Below are positions 8,909-18,397 of a stretch of DNA of 64,000 nucleotides, in pieces. Position 1 is the first letter of the stretch, and each line of letters opens with the position of its first letter. The notes below the pieces were generated by a model that saw only the letters and a list, made by a program, of their open reading frames with translations, was not told the DNA's origin and ran no database searches. Source of the stretch: Kordia periserrulae (GTDB lineage: Bacteria > Bacteroidota > Bacteroidia > Flavobacteriales > Flavobacteriaceae); NCBI RefSeq assembly GCF_003054265.1, contig NZ_QBKT01000006.1, positions 310,001-374,000 of the forward strand, written 5' to 3'. The position numbers were made by a program, and so were the translations under genes.

Positions 8909-9904
8909 ATGGAAGAGACAATAGATATTAGAGCCATTAACGAAAAAATTGAAAAAGAAAGTGCTTTTATCGATTTGCTAACGATGGAAATCAACAAAAT
9001 CATCGTTGGACAAAAGCACATGGTCGAACGCTTATTAATTGGATTGCTCGGAAAAGGGCATATTTTATTAGAAGGTGTGCCTGGACTGGCAAAAACATTG
9101 GCGATTAATACCTTGAGTAAAGCAGTACAAGGAAGTTTTAGCAGAATTCAGTTTACACCCGATTTGCTTCCAGCCGATGTTGTGGGAACACTTATCTACA
9201 ACATGAAAGAGAATGATTTCTCTATCAAAAAAGGACCAATTTTTGCGAATTTTGTTTTGGCGGATGAGATTAACCGTGCGCCAGCCAAAGTACAATCGGC
9301 ACTCTTAGAAGCCATGCAGGAAAAGCAAGTAACTATTGGTGATGAAACCTTTATACTTGACAAACCGTTTTTAGTAATGGCAACGCAAAACCCTGTAGAG
9401 CAAGAAGGAACCTATCCGTTACCAGAAGCGCAAGTTGACCGTTTTATGTTGAAAGTGGTGATTGATTATCCGAAAATGGACGAAGAACAACTCATCATGC
9501 GTGCCAACTTAAAAGGTAATTTTGAAAAAGTAAATTCTGTCATCACTGTAGATCAAATCATTAAAGCGCAGGAAGCTGTGAAAGATGTCTACATGGACGA
9601 AAAAATAGAAAAATACATTTTGGATATTATTTTTGCTACACGATATCCAGAAAAATACAACTTAGAAGACTTAAAACCATTAATCAGTTTTGGAGCGTCA
9701 CCACGTGGTAGTATCAATCTTGCTACGGCTGCAAAATGTTACGCATTTATCAAACGAAGAGGATATGTAATTCCTGAAGATGTGCGCGCCGTAGTACACG
9801 ATGTATTGCGCCACAGAATCGGAATTACCTATGAAGCAGAGGCTGAAAATATCACTTCCGAAGAAATCATCAATAAGATTGTAAACGAAATTGAAGTACC
9901 GTAA
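8909..9904 (+). CDS. moxR: MoxR family AAA+ ATPase
   Basis: A 331-residue AAA+ ATPase of the MoxR class, thought to act as a chaperone or maturation factor for partner VWA-domain proteins. Walker A is EGVPGLAKT near residue 54, Walker B is FVLADEINRAP near 114, and sensor 1 lies in MATQNP. It is the first gene of the Bat (aerotolerance) operon, as in other Bacteroidetes. A 110-nt gap follows, filled with a tandem-like pattern of gagttatgagt and actgaatacc units. Confidence 0.93.
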   Translation: MEETIDIRAINEKIEKESAFIDLLTMEINKIIVGQKHMVERLLIGLLGKGHILLEGVPGLAKTLAINTLSKAVQGSFSRIQFTPDLLPADVVGTLIYNMKENDFSIKKGPIFANFVLADEINRAPAKVQSALLEAMQEKQVTIGDETFILDKPFLVMATQNPVEQEGTYPLPEAQVDRFMLKVVIDYPKMDEEQLIMRANLKGNFEKVNSVITVDQIIKAQEAVKDVYMDEKIEKYILDIIFATRYPEKYNLEDLKPLISFGASPRGSINLATAAKCYAFIKRRGYVIPEDVRAVVHDVLRHRIGITYEAEAENITSEEIINKIVNEIEVP

Positions 9905-10014
9905 ATGAAGTTATGAGTTAATGAGTATTGAGTTGTGAGTTATTCTCTAAGAACAACTATTCTTCATTATGAACCGACTGAACACTGAATACCGAGTACT
10001 GAAGACTGAAAATA

Positions 10015-10881
10015 ATGGATACGAAAGAGTTACTAAAAAAAGTACGGAAAATAGAAATTAAAACGCGCCGACTGAGCGATCATATTTTTGGAGGAGAATA
10101 CCACTCTACCTTCAAAGGTCGTGGAATGACGTTTAGCGAAGTGCGTCAGTATCAGTTTGGTGACGATGTGCGAAATATTGATTGGAATGTAACGGCGCGC
10201 TACAACGAACCGTTTATCAAAGTATTTGAAGAAGAGCGCGAACTCACCATGATGTTGATGGTAGATGTATCTGGCTCTGAACTTTTTGGAACGAACTCAC
10301 AATTTAAAAACGAAACCATTACGGAAATTTCGGCAACCTTGGCATTTTCGGCAATGCAAAACAATGACAAAGTCGGATTAATTCTATTTTCAGACGAAAT
10401 CGAATTGTTCATTCCGCCGAAAAAAGGAAAATCGCACGTATTGCGCATTATTCGTGAGTTGTTAGAATTTACACCAAAAAGCACCAAAACAGACGTTTCT
10501 CAAGCATTGCGATTTTTATCGAGTGTGATGAAGAAAAAAGCCATCGTGTTTATTCTTTCAGATTTTATTTCGGACGAATACGAACAAACTCTAAAAATTG
10601 CAGCAAAAAAGCACGACTTAACAGGAATTCGTATCTACGACCAGCGGGAAGAAACCATTCCAAATTTAGGAATTGTACAAATGCTCGACAGCGAAACGGG
10701 CGAAACGATGTTGGTCAATACAGGCTCAAAAACGGTCAGAAACAATTACACAAAATTCTACCGAAGTAAAGTCAAATACTTTGAAGAACTTTTCTCAAGA
10801 AGCGGCGCAGGAACGATTAGCGCTAGTGTGGACGAGAGTTACGTAAAAAAATTATTAGGCTACTTTAAAAGAAGAGGCTAA
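10015..10881 (+). CDS. DUF58 protein of the Bat operon
   Basis: A 288-residue cytoplasmic protein with the DUF58 signature YQFGDDVRNIDWNVTAR near residue 44. A VWA-like fold follows, with an incomplete MIDAS (DVSGSE). DUF58 proteins always accompany MoxR ATPases and are thought to be their partners. The gene is followed closely by the next Bat gene. No signal peptide or membrane segment is seen, consistent with the family. Confidence 0.9.
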   Translation: MDTKELLKKVRKIEIKTRRLSDHIFGGEYHSTFKGRGMTFSEVRQYQFGDDVRNIDWNVTARYNEPFIKVFEEERELTMMLMVDVSGSELFGTNSQFKNETITEISATLAFSAMQNNDKVGLILFSDEIELFIPPKKGKSHVLRIIRELLEFTPKSTKTDVSQALRFLSSVMKKKAIVFILSDFISDEYEQTLKIAAKKHDLTGIRIYDQREETIPNLGIVQMLDSETGETMLVNTGSKTVRNNYTKFYRSKVKYFEELFSRSGAGTISASVDESYVKKLLGYFKRRG

Positions 10882-10909
10882 GCAAACTATGCAAAAAGAA
10901 GAAAAAAAT

Positions 10910-12586
10910 ATGAATACAAAACTACAGCACATCAAAGCGGCAAAAGCATTCTTGGGAATGCGCGCACTTTGGGTAGTTTTCTTTTTTCTATGTACCGCAA
11001 CTACATTTGCACAACGTGTGGAAGCTGAGGTCGATTCTACCCAAATCAAAATTGGTGAGGAAATCAAGTTGTCGCTCATGGTGGAAGCAGATACCACGGC
11101 AAAAGTGGTTTTTCCAGAAGGCAACAATAGCTTTTTACCGTTGGAACTGTTAGAAGCGTATGAGGCAGACACGGTTCAAAAAGATGCCAAATACAATCTC
11201 ATCAAAAAATACGGAATTACGCAATACGATTCGGGCTCGTATTACATTCCAAAACTAAAAATACTCATTGACGACAAACCGTTTTATACCGATTCTATTC
11301 GTGTCGCTGTGGCGGATGTGGTCGTAGATACGCTCAAACAGAAAATGTTTGACATCAAAACCATCACATCAGTTGAAAAAGGCAGCAGTAATTGGTGGAT
11401 TTATCTTTTAATCGTCTTAGGATTGATTATTTTATTTGGTGCCTACTTTTACTTTTTTGTATTTCAATTGAAAGAAAAAAAGCGAAAAAAGAAAAAAGCT
11501 GAAATTCCGCCGTTTGACCGAGCGTTGTTGCAATTGAATGAGTTGGACAAATCGAAATTATTACTCAATTCAGCTTACAAAGATTACTATTCAGAATTGA
11601 CGAATATTGTGCGACAATACATTGAAGAAGAAGTACGCATTGATGCACTAGAAAGCACCACTGCAGAACTCATCCGAAAAATAGAAGCACAAAAAGATGC
11701 AGGGTATTTGGATTTGAAAGATGAAACCATCAAAAATCTAAAAAATGTACTGCAAACGGCCGATTTGGTAAAATTTGCCAAGTCAAAACCCGATGATGCT
11801 GTCGTAAAAGCGGATCGTAATTTGGTGGAAAATATCGTTGTAGAAACCAAAGAAGCCATTCCTGAAATCTCCGAAGAAGAATTACGCAAAGACGAAGAAT
11901 ACCAATTGCGATTGTTAGAAGAACAACGCAAAAAACAACGCTTTAGAAACACAGTTATTGGAGTTGTTGCCATGATTATTGCTTTTGGTGGATTGATTGG
12001 CTATGCAACATTACAATATGTAAAAGAAAACACATACATCGGGCATTCTATGGGCGATTTGTTGGAAGACGAATGGATAACAAGTAGATACGGAACAGCT
12101 GACTTTACCATTTCCACACCGCAAGTATTAAAACGAATGACGCCGATAAAAATCAAAGACTCTGTTGGAGCTACTTCCGAAACAGATGTGTACAGTTATC
12201 AAAGTCACTTAGCACCATTTTCCATAGACTTAGCAGTGACAACCTTCAAGCAAAAACCAGAAATTACGCTGGATGATATTGCAGAAGACATTTTAAAGAA
12301 ACTCGAAGCTGACGGCGCAGAAAAACTCATCGTAAAATATGACGAATACGAGTCGCCAACAGGCATCAAAGGACTCAAAATGTATGGTACAGGAATCTTT
12401 GTAGATAACCTAAGTCCGTTCAGCAGTACGCAAGAACGCGAATACGAAACCTACATTTTTGAAGAAGGTCGCGGCATACAAACGTTGACCATGATGTATG
12501 CAGAAGATGATGAAGACGGAAAAGAACTAGTGAAGCGAATTTTAAGTTCCATCACGCTAATAGAAGAGCAGAACAATGATCGATAA
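10910..12586 (+). CDS. Bat-operon membrane protein, BatD-like N-terminal region
   Basis: A 558-residue envelope protein encoded between DUF58 and batA. It has a signal peptide (about 17-35, ending TTFA-Q), a beta-rich periplasmic region to about 160 that resembles the oxygen-tolerance BatD Ig-like module, a membrane helix at about 162-185, a charged cytoplasmic stretch, a second helix at about 346-368, and an uncharacterised C-terminal domain. ATG 10910 is preferred over 10889 because it puts the signal peptide nearer the N-terminus. The end overlaps batA by 11 nt, indicating translational coupling. Confidence 0.75.
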   Translation: MNTKLQHIKAAKAFLGMRALWVVFFFLCTATTFAQRVEAEVDSTQIKIGEEIKLSLMVEADTTAKVVFPEGNNSFLPLELLEAYEADTVQKDAKYNLIKKYGITQYDSGSYYIPKLKILIDDKPFYTDSIRVAVADVVVDTLKQKMFDIKTITSVEKGSSNWWIYLLIVLGLIILFGAYFYFFVFQLKEKKRKKKKAEIPPFDRALLQLNELDKSKLLLNSAYKDYYSELTNIVRQYIEEEVRIDALESTTAELIRKIEAQKDAGYLDLKDETIKNLKNVLQTADLVKFAKSKPDDAVVKADRNLVENIVVETKEAIPEISEEELRKDEEYQLRLLEEQRKKQRFRNTVIGVVAMIIAFGGLIGYATLQYVKENTYIGHSMGDLLEDEWITSRYGTADFTISTPQVLKRMTPIKIKDSVGATSETDVYSYQSHLAPFSIDLAVTTFKQKPEITLDDIAEDILKKLEADGAEKLIVKYDEYESPTGIKGLKMYGTGIFVDNLSPFSSTQEREYETYIFEEGRGIQTLTMMYAEDDEDGKELVKRILSSITLIEEQNNDR

Positions 12587-13583
12587 TTATACATTTGCAC
12601 ATCCACAATTTTTCTGGTTGCTACTTTTTATCCCTGTAGCAATCGCATGGTACGTGTGGAAAAAACCAAAGCAGTTGGCAGATGTAAAAATGTCCAGTCT
12701 CAAAGGTTTCAAAGCCACACAAAGCATCTTGCCAAAACTAAAACCGATACTTTTTGCATTGCGCATGTTGGCAGTTGCAGCACTCATTATAGCACTCGCA
12801 CGTCCGCAAACCAAAGAAGTATCTACCCGAATCAAAACCAACAAAGGAATTGACATTGTCATGGCAATTGATGTGTCGGCGAGTATGTTGTCGAGAGATT
12901 TAAAACCGAATCGATTAGCGGCATTAAAAAGAGTGGCTTCCGAATTTATTGAAGGCAGACCAAGCGACCGAATTGGATTGGTGGTGTATGCTGGAGAAAG
13001 TTTTACCAAAACACCCATTACCACTGATAAAAGCATCATTCAAAACGCGTTAAAAGACATTACGTATAAACATGGCGAATTGACGGGCGGAACGGCAATT
13101 GGAATGGGATTGGCAACGGCAGTCAATCGTTTAAAAGATAGCAAAGCAAAAAGCAAAGTTATCATTTTACTGACTGATGGAGAAAACAACGCAGGTTTTA
13201 TTGAACCACAAATCGCGGCAGAATTGGCGGCAGAATACGGCATCAAAACCTACACTATCGGAATTGGAACCAACGGAATGGCGTCAACGCCTGTTGCCAT
13301 CAATCCTGACGGAACCTTTTTGTTTCGAAACATGCAAGTAAAAATCGACGAAGCGCTATTGCAGCAAATCGCGAAAACTACGGGCGGAAAATACTTTAGA
13401 GCGACCAATAGTAAAAAATTGGAAGGCATCTATGAAGAAATCAACAAGCTAGAAAAGACAGAAATTGAAGAATTTCGATACACCAATTACGAAGAAAAAT
13501 TCAGGATATTTGTCTTTTTTGCGGGGATATTATTACTGTTAGAAATTTTGTTACGCAACACATTATTTAGAAGTTTTATCTAA
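12576..13583 (+). CDS. batA: BatA, VWA-domain membrane protein
   Basis: A 335-residue protein with two N-terminal membrane helices (about 10-28 and 57-76), a VWA domain with an intact MIDAS (DVSASML near residue 95, then T and D further on), and one C-terminal helix (about 310-330). This is the standard BatA architecture, with the VWA domain facing the periplasm. Bat proteins were linked to oxygen tolerance in Bacteroides; the molecular role remains uncertain. Its start lies inside the end of the preceding gene. Confidence 0.9.
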   Translation: MIDNYTFAHPQFFWLLLFIPVAIAWYVWKKPKQLADVKMSSLKGFKATQSILPKLKPILFALRMLAVAALIIALARPQTKEVSTRIKTNKGIDIVMAIDVSASMLSRDLKPNRLAALKRVASEFIEGRPSDRIGLVVYAGESFTKTPITTDKSIIQNALKDITYKHGELTGGTAIGMGLATAVNRLKDSKAKSKVIILLTDGENNAGFIEPQIAAELAAEYGIKTYTIGIGTNGMASTPVAINPDGTFLFRNMQVKIDEALLQQIAKTTGGKYFRATNSKKLEGIYEEINKLEKTEIEEFRYTNYEEKFRIFVFFAGILLLLEILLRNTLFRSFI

Positions 13584-13591
13584 AACGAATT

Positions 13592-14626
13592 ATGTTAGAA
13601 GAAAAAAAATATTTTTACTTACTAATCATCATCCCAATTGTGGTGCTGGTTTTCATACTCTTGCAGTTATGGAAACGCAACGCGCAGCGTAAATTTGCGA
13701 ACAAACAATTACTTGAGCGATTGAGCCCTGAAAAATCTACTTTCAAGCCAATTTTGAAATTGGTGATATGGTGTTTGGCGATTGCTTCTTTGACAGTGGC
13801 GTTGGTCAATCCGAAAATTGGCACAAAATTGGAAACCGTAAAGCGTGAAGGTGTAGATATTGTTTTTGCGGTAGATGTGTCTAAAAGTATGTTGGCGGAA
13901 GATATTTCACCAAGCCGATTGGACAAAGCAAAACGAATTGTCTCAGAAATCATCAATAATTTGGGAAGTGACCGTATCGGAATCATCGCGTATGCGGGAA
14001 GAGCCGTACCACAATTGCCAATCACAACCGATTTTTCAGCGGCAAAAATGTTTCTGGCAAACTTAAATACAGACATGCTATCGTCACAAGGAACAGCGAT
14101 TGACGATGCCATTCGTTTGGCAAAAACCTACTATGACGATGTAGAGCAAACCAATCGTGTATTGGTCATTATTTCTGATGGAGAAGATCATACAGGCGGT
14201 GCAGGAAAACTAGCAGCAGAAGCCACCAAAGAAGGTATTAAAACCTATACCATTGGTGTAGGAACGCCAAAAGGCGGACGCATTCCGTTAAAAAGACGTG
14301 GAATTGTAGAATCGTACAAACGCGATTTGCAAGGAGAAGTAGTCATTACGCGACTCAATGAAAATACTTTAAAAAATATTGCCGCTGAAGGCGATGGAGA
14401 ATATATTGACGGAACGGTTACCGAAGATGCAGTAAGCTTCATTACGGAACGACTGTCAACAATGAACAAAACAGAATTTGAAGCTAAAAAATTCTCAGAA
14501 TACCAAGACCAATTTCAATGGTTTCTCGGTTTGGGAATCTTCTTATTACTGTTAGATGTTTTTCTATTGGAACGAAAAACAGCATGGTTGCAAAAGTTAA
14601 ACTTATTTAATGAAAAAGAATCATGA
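13592..14626 (+). CDS. batB: BatB, VWA-domain membrane protein
   Basis: A 344-residue paralogue of BatA with the same layout: membrane helices near 5-25 and 55-75, a VWA domain with MIDAS DVSKSML near residue 93, and a C-terminal helix near 308-328. It follows batA by 8 nt and overlaps batC by 4 nt (ATGA), so these genes are translationally coupled. BatA and BatB are expected to form a membrane complex together. Confidence 0.9.
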   Translation: MLEEKKYFYLLIIIPIVVLVFILLQLWKRNAQRKFANKQLLERLSPEKSTFKPILKLVIWCLAIASLTVALVNPKIGTKLETVKREGVDIVFAVDVSKSMLAEDISPSRLDKAKRIVSEIINNLGSDRIGIIAYAGRAVPQLPITTDFSAAKMFLANLNTDMLSSQGTAIDDAIRLAKTYYDDVEQTNRVLVIISDGEDHTGGAGKLAAEATKEGIKTYTIGVGTPKGGRIPLKRRGIVESYKRDLQGEVVITRLNENTLKNIAAEGDGEYIDGTVTEDAVSFITERLSTMNKTEFEAKKFSEYQDQFQWFLGLGIFLLLLDVFLLERKTAWLQKLNLFNEKES

Positions 14627-15480
14627 AGAACATCGTAAACGTATTCGCAATGTTATTGACGATTTCAGTAACATTCGCACAAAACAAAGATGCCACAGCA
14701 TTTAAAAACGAATCGAAAAATTATACGTACAAAGCCAATACAGCGGTAAAAGACAGCAGTTATGCCGATGCAGAAGCGGAATATCGCAAAGCCATCTCAA
14801 AAGATGGAGAAAACGTAGCTGCAAAATACAATTTAGGAAACGTATACTACGAAAATGAAAGTTATGAAGAAGCGTTCAATCGTTACAAACAAGCGGCTGA
14901 AGTAGCAACTACGAAAGCTGATAAGCACAAGGCGTATCACAACATGGGCAATGTGTTTATGAATAATAAAGAATACGAAAAAGCAGTTGCGGCGTACAAA
15001 AAAGCCTTGCGCAACAATCCGTCAGACGATGAAACGCGTTACAATTTCGCCCTAGCGAAAGATATGCTTGAGAAAAATCCGCCACAGGACGACGATAAGG
15101 ACAAAAAAGACAAAGACCAAAAAGAGCAGGAAAAGGAGCAGGACAAGAAAGATCAAGATAAAAACGATCAAAAAGACAAAAACGAAGACAAAGGCGACAA
15201 AGAGAAAGACGAAGGCGGGAAAGACGATAAAAACAAAGACGGAAAAGGCGACGAAGAAAAAGAAAAACAACAAAAAGATAACAAAGAAGGCGACGGAAAA
15301 GCAGATCAAAAAGACGATAAAAAGCAACAAGAAAAGCAACAACCAAAGCCAAACCAATTATCGCCTCAGCAAGTAAAAAGCTTGTTACAAGCCATGAACA
15401 ATGCCGAAAAGAAAACACAAGACAAACTCAACGAGAAAAAGGCAAAAGGCGTTAAAGTAAAAGCTGAAAAAGATTGGTAG
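14623..15480 (+). CDS. batC: BatC, TPR protein with Lys/Asp-rich tail
   Basis: A 285-residue secreted or membrane-tethered protein with a short signal peptide (about 1-19), TPR repeats at about 35-145 (motifs such as AKYNLGNVYYENESYEEAF), and a very low-complexity region at about 150-250 made almost only of Lys, Asp, Glu, Gln and Gly. A more normal C-terminal segment (LSPQQVKSLLQAM) follows. TPRs suggest scaffolding of BatA/BatB. The tail is conserved in character but not sequence in BatC proteins. Confidence 0.88.
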   Translation: MKNIVNVFAMLLTISVTFAQNKDATAFKNESKNYTYKANTAVKDSSYADAEAEYRKAISKDGENVAAKYNLGNVYYENESYEEAFNRYKQAAEVATTKADKHKAYHNMGNVFMNNKEYEKAVAAYKKALRNNPSDDETRYNFALAKDMLEKNPPQDDDKDKKDKDQKEQEKEQDKKDQDKNDQKDKNEDKGDKEKDEGGKDDKNKDGKGDEEKEKQQKDNKEGDGKADQKDDKKQQEKQQPKPNQLSPQQVKSLLQAMNNAEKKTQDKLNEKKAKGVKVKAEKDW

Positions 15481-15814
15481 TTCTTGATTTTTTAGATAAT
15501 TAACGCAAGAGTGAGTTATGTCTTTTTCGCAGTGTAGTAATGATTTTTCAAGAAATCTTTCAGAAGATTTACTAAAGGATAAATTTTTGAACTGCATAAT
15601 TCGAACTAGAGCATGGGAAACTAAAAATGTTGAAAAATTAAAAACACCTTTGAAAAAGCGCCTTTTCTTTTGTTTCTTTTCTTTGGGCGAGCAAAGTAAA
15701 AGAAAATAAGAATGAAAAAATGTACTATTTTTTTGTTTGTGAATTAGATAAATGCAGAATGCACATTGAAAAAAATTAATAAAGTTCATTCAATTAGTTA
15801 TTAAAATATAAACG
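15481..15814. other. 334-nt non-coding element inside the Bat operon
   Basis: No convincing gene is present. The sequence contains an imperfect hairpin CTTTTCTTTG...CAAAGTAAAAG near 15675-15704 with a GGGCGAG centre and T-rich flanks. Comparable CTTTGGGCGAGCAAAG motifs are common in intergenic repeats of flavobacteria (family knowledge, not checked here). It separates batC from batD, genes normally adjacent within a few nucleotides, so it may be an inserted repeat, an internal regulatory RNA or a new promoter region. Confidence 0.5.
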
Positions 15815-17587
15815 GTGAAAATTAAAATTTACATATCAACAATCATACTCTTGCTATTTGCAGGAATGCTAAACGCACAAGTTACTTTTGAAACGAAAGT
15901 GAGTAAAAAGAAACTAGGCGTTAATGAGCGTTTGAAAGTTGATTTTGAAATGGACAGAGACGGCGATAATTTTACCGCACCAAGTTTCACAGGATTTCGT
16001 GTGGTTGGCGGACCCATTCAATCCATGAGTCATGTGTGGAACAACGGACAGCGCTCGTTCTCAAAAACCTATACTTACTTTTTGCAACCTACAGCAGAAG
16101 GAACGTTTACCATCAAACAAGCGAAAGTTGAAATTGATGGACAAATTTATAAAACGCTGCCTGTAACAGTTACGGTAACCAAAGCAGTTGACAAACCAAA
16201 AGACGCTAACAATCCCGATTATGTTATTTCGGAAGGCTTACATTTAGTAACGGAAGTGTCCAAAGGCGATCCGTTTTTAAATGAGCCTGTAACGGTTTCT
16301 TATAAACTCTATGTAAAACCAGGAATCATTGTCAATGATTATCGCGAATTGGGCAAACCAACATTCAATAACTTTTGGAGTCAGAACATTCAAACGCAAA
16401 TGCGTCGCGCTGAGCGAACTACATACAAAGGAGAAGAATATTCGTATGTAACGTTGAAACGTTTCGTTTTATATCCACAAAAAACAGGAAAACAAGTCAT
16501 TGAGCCGTTTTCTATTGATTTGCAAATTTCGGTACCTACCAATCGTAGAGATGTGTTTGGAAGACGTTACGAAACCGTACACAAAACTATTTCTTCTGCA
16601 CAAAGAACAGTCAATGTAAAAAATTTGCCAGAAGTTGGTAAACCAGAAGATTTTTCAGGCGCTGTAGGCGATTTCGATTTTAAAGTAACCACGAGTAAAA
16701 ACTCGTTAAATGCTACCGAATCGTTGCAAGCAAAAATTGAAGTTTCGGGAGAAGGAAACTTGAAGCTTTTTCAATTGCCAAAATTAAAATTGCCAAGTTC
16801 GTTGGAAGTGTACGAACCTGAATTTTCAGAACGTGTGACGACTAGAATCTCAGGAATGCAAGGAAGAATTTCAGACAGTTATACGGTAGTTCCGCAATAC
16901 AAAGGAAAATATCCGATTCCGAGTGTGTCGTTCTCGTACTTTGATCCTTCTGACGAAAAATACAAAACCTTGCGCTCGGACGAAATCATTATTGATGTGG
17001 TAGAAGGTCCTGTAAATACAGCTACAGCTGAAAATACAGACAATCAAAATTCAACCCAAAAACAACTAGTTACCACCAACGGTTCACAGTTCCGATTCTT
17101 AAAAACGGACGCAAATTTATCGCCAATCCAAACAGAAGATTTCTTTAAATCGAATCTCTTCTACGCATTGTTATTAGGACCTTTCCTTTTCATTCCTATC
17201 ATTTTACTTGTGAGAAGAAAGAAACGCGCGTACGATAATGATATTGAAGGAAGCAAAACACGAAGAGCGAATCGTTTGGCGAAAAAATACTTGTCAGAAG
17301 CGAAAAAGAAACTCAACGACAAAGAAGCGTTTTATGAGGTGTTGGAAAGAGCGCTGCACAATTATTTACGAGCAAAATTCCGCATAGAAACATCTGAATT
17401 CAGCAAAGAAAAAATCAGTCAATTATTGACAGAACGTAGTGTAAATGAAGAAACGGTTCACGATTTTATCTCGTTACTAGAAAGTTGTGAATTTGCGCGA
17501 TACACACCAGCCACAGATGTTGCTATTAACAAGGATTATGAGAAATCGGTGCAGACCATATCGCAAATCGACAAACAATTAAAATAA
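15815..17587 (+). CDS. batD: BatD, oxygen-tolerance protein
   Basis: A 590-residue BatD protein. It has an N-terminal signal peptide (about 1-22, ending LNA-Q), a long periplasmic region of repeated Ig-like beta domains (about 23-440), one membrane helix near 450-470 (FYALLLGPFLFIPIILLV), and a basic cytoplasmic C-terminal domain. It starts at a GTG; the coding context and signal peptide directly after it support that choice. The gene is 6 nt from batE. Confidence 0.9.
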   Translation: MKIKIYISTIILLLFAGMLNAQVTFETKVSKKKLGVNERLKVDFEMDRDGDNFTAPSFTGFRVVGGPIQSMSHVWNNGQRSFSKTYTYFLQPTAEGTFTIKQAKVEIDGQIYKTLPVTVTVTKAVDKPKDANNPDYVISEGLHLVTEVSKGDPFLNEPVTVSYKLYVKPGIIVNDYRELGKPTFNNFWSQNIQTQMRRAERTTYKGEEYSYVTLKRFVLYPQKTGKQVIEPFSIDLQISVPTNRRDVFGRRYETVHKTISSAQRTVNVKNLPEVGKPEDFSGAVGDFDFKVTTSKNSLNATESLQAKIEVSGEGNLKLFQLPKLKLPSSLEVYEPEFSERVTTRISGMQGRISDSYTVVPQYKGKYPIPSVSFSYFDPSDEKYKTLRSDEIIIDVVEGPVNTATAENTDNQNSTQKQLVTTNGSQFRFLKTDANLSPIQTEDFFKSNLFYALLLGPFLFIPIILLVRRKKRAYDNDIEGSKTRRANRLAKKYLSEAKKKLNDKEAFYEVLERALHNYLRAKFRIETSEFSKEKISQLLTERSVNEETVHDFISLLESCEFARYTPATDVAINKDYEKSVQTISQIDKQLK

Positions 17588-17593
17588 GTAGAG

Positions 17594-18355
17594 ATGAAAG
17601 CAAAACTCATATATTTTCTTTTCGTGTTCATTTCTAGTACATTGCTAGGGTTTGCACAAGAAAACACTGCAATTTTTGACGCTGCCAACAAAGCCTACAA
17701 CGAAGGAAAGTATGCGGAAGCGATTACACAATACAAAGCAATTTTAGAAACAGGACAACATTCCGCCGCTATTTATTACAACTTGGGAAATGCGTACTAT
17801 AAAAGCAACGAAATTGGGCCAAGCATTTACTATTTTGAAAAAGCCTTGCAGTTGTCGCCAAATGACAAAGACATTTTGAACAACTTGGCATTTGCCAAAA
17901 ACATGACGATTGACGCTATTGAGCCGTTGCCAAAAACCCAGCTTTCAAAATTTGTCAATGGCATTACAGGAACATTTACCTACAATCAATGGGCGTGGAT
18001 TGCGGTTATTTTTGGATTTTTATGTGTGATTTCATTTTTGCTGTATCAATTCTCCTATCAAACACTTAAAAAGCGACTTTACTTTATCGTTAGTTTTATC
18101 GCTTTTCTCCTTATTTTGGGAACAGTTGCTATTGCGTATCAACAATATGGAAAAGCGCAAGCAGATCGTCCTGCCATTGTATTTGCGGCAGAAAGTGCTG
18201 TAAAATCCGAGCCAAACTTACGAAGCAATGAGGTTTTCGTATTGCACGAAGGCACCAAAGTGCAAGTGTTAGACACGGTAAACAACTGGAAAAAAATCCA
18301 ACTTATTGATGGAAAAATCGGTTGGATTGTCGCAGAAGATGTGAATGAGTTGTGA
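17594..18355 (+). CDS. batE: BatE, TPR and SH3-domain membrane protein
   Basis: A 253-residue last gene of the Bat operon. It has a signal peptide (1-21), TPR repeats at about 25-105, two membrane helices (133-152 and 163-182), and a C-terminal bacterial SH3-like domain (about 195-253) with the ending IDGKIGWIVAEDV. SH3b domains often bind peptidoglycan or peptides, and this fits an envelope complex with BatA-D. It converges on the AT-rich toxin-like unit. Confidence 0.88.
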   Translation: MKAKLIYFLFVFISSTLLGFAQENTAIFDAANKAYNEGKYAEAITQYKAILETGQHSAAIYYNLGNAYYKSNEIGPSIYYFEKALQLSPNDKDILNNLAFAKNMTIDAIEPLPKTQLSKFVNGITGTFTYNQWAWIAVIFGFLCVISFLLYQFSYQTLKKRLYFIVSFIAFLLILGTVAIAYQQYGKAQADRPAIVFAAESAVKSEPNLRSNEVFVLHEGTKVQVLDTVNNWKKIQLIDGKIGWIVAEDVNEL

Positions 18356-18397
18356 TTTTGCAACGATTTTACAAATAGCTTCAATCATGTGAAAAAT

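Noticed and set aside
14957-15418. Long minus-strand frames and a plus-strand shifted frame over batC
   Set aside because: They are by-products of the Lys/Asp-rich low-complexity codons and give Phe/Leu- or Lys/Thr-only peptides.
15518-15709. 63-codon plus-strand frame in the batC-batD gap
   Set aside because: It ends in the translated repeat (KKRLFFCFFSLGEQSKRK), a pattern expected from the intergenic element and not from a gene.
15385-15789. 134-codon minus-strand frame over the batC-batD gap
   Set aside because: Composition is Phe/Lys-rich and it covers the end of batC; no start region or family signal. The DNA itself may be a repeat.
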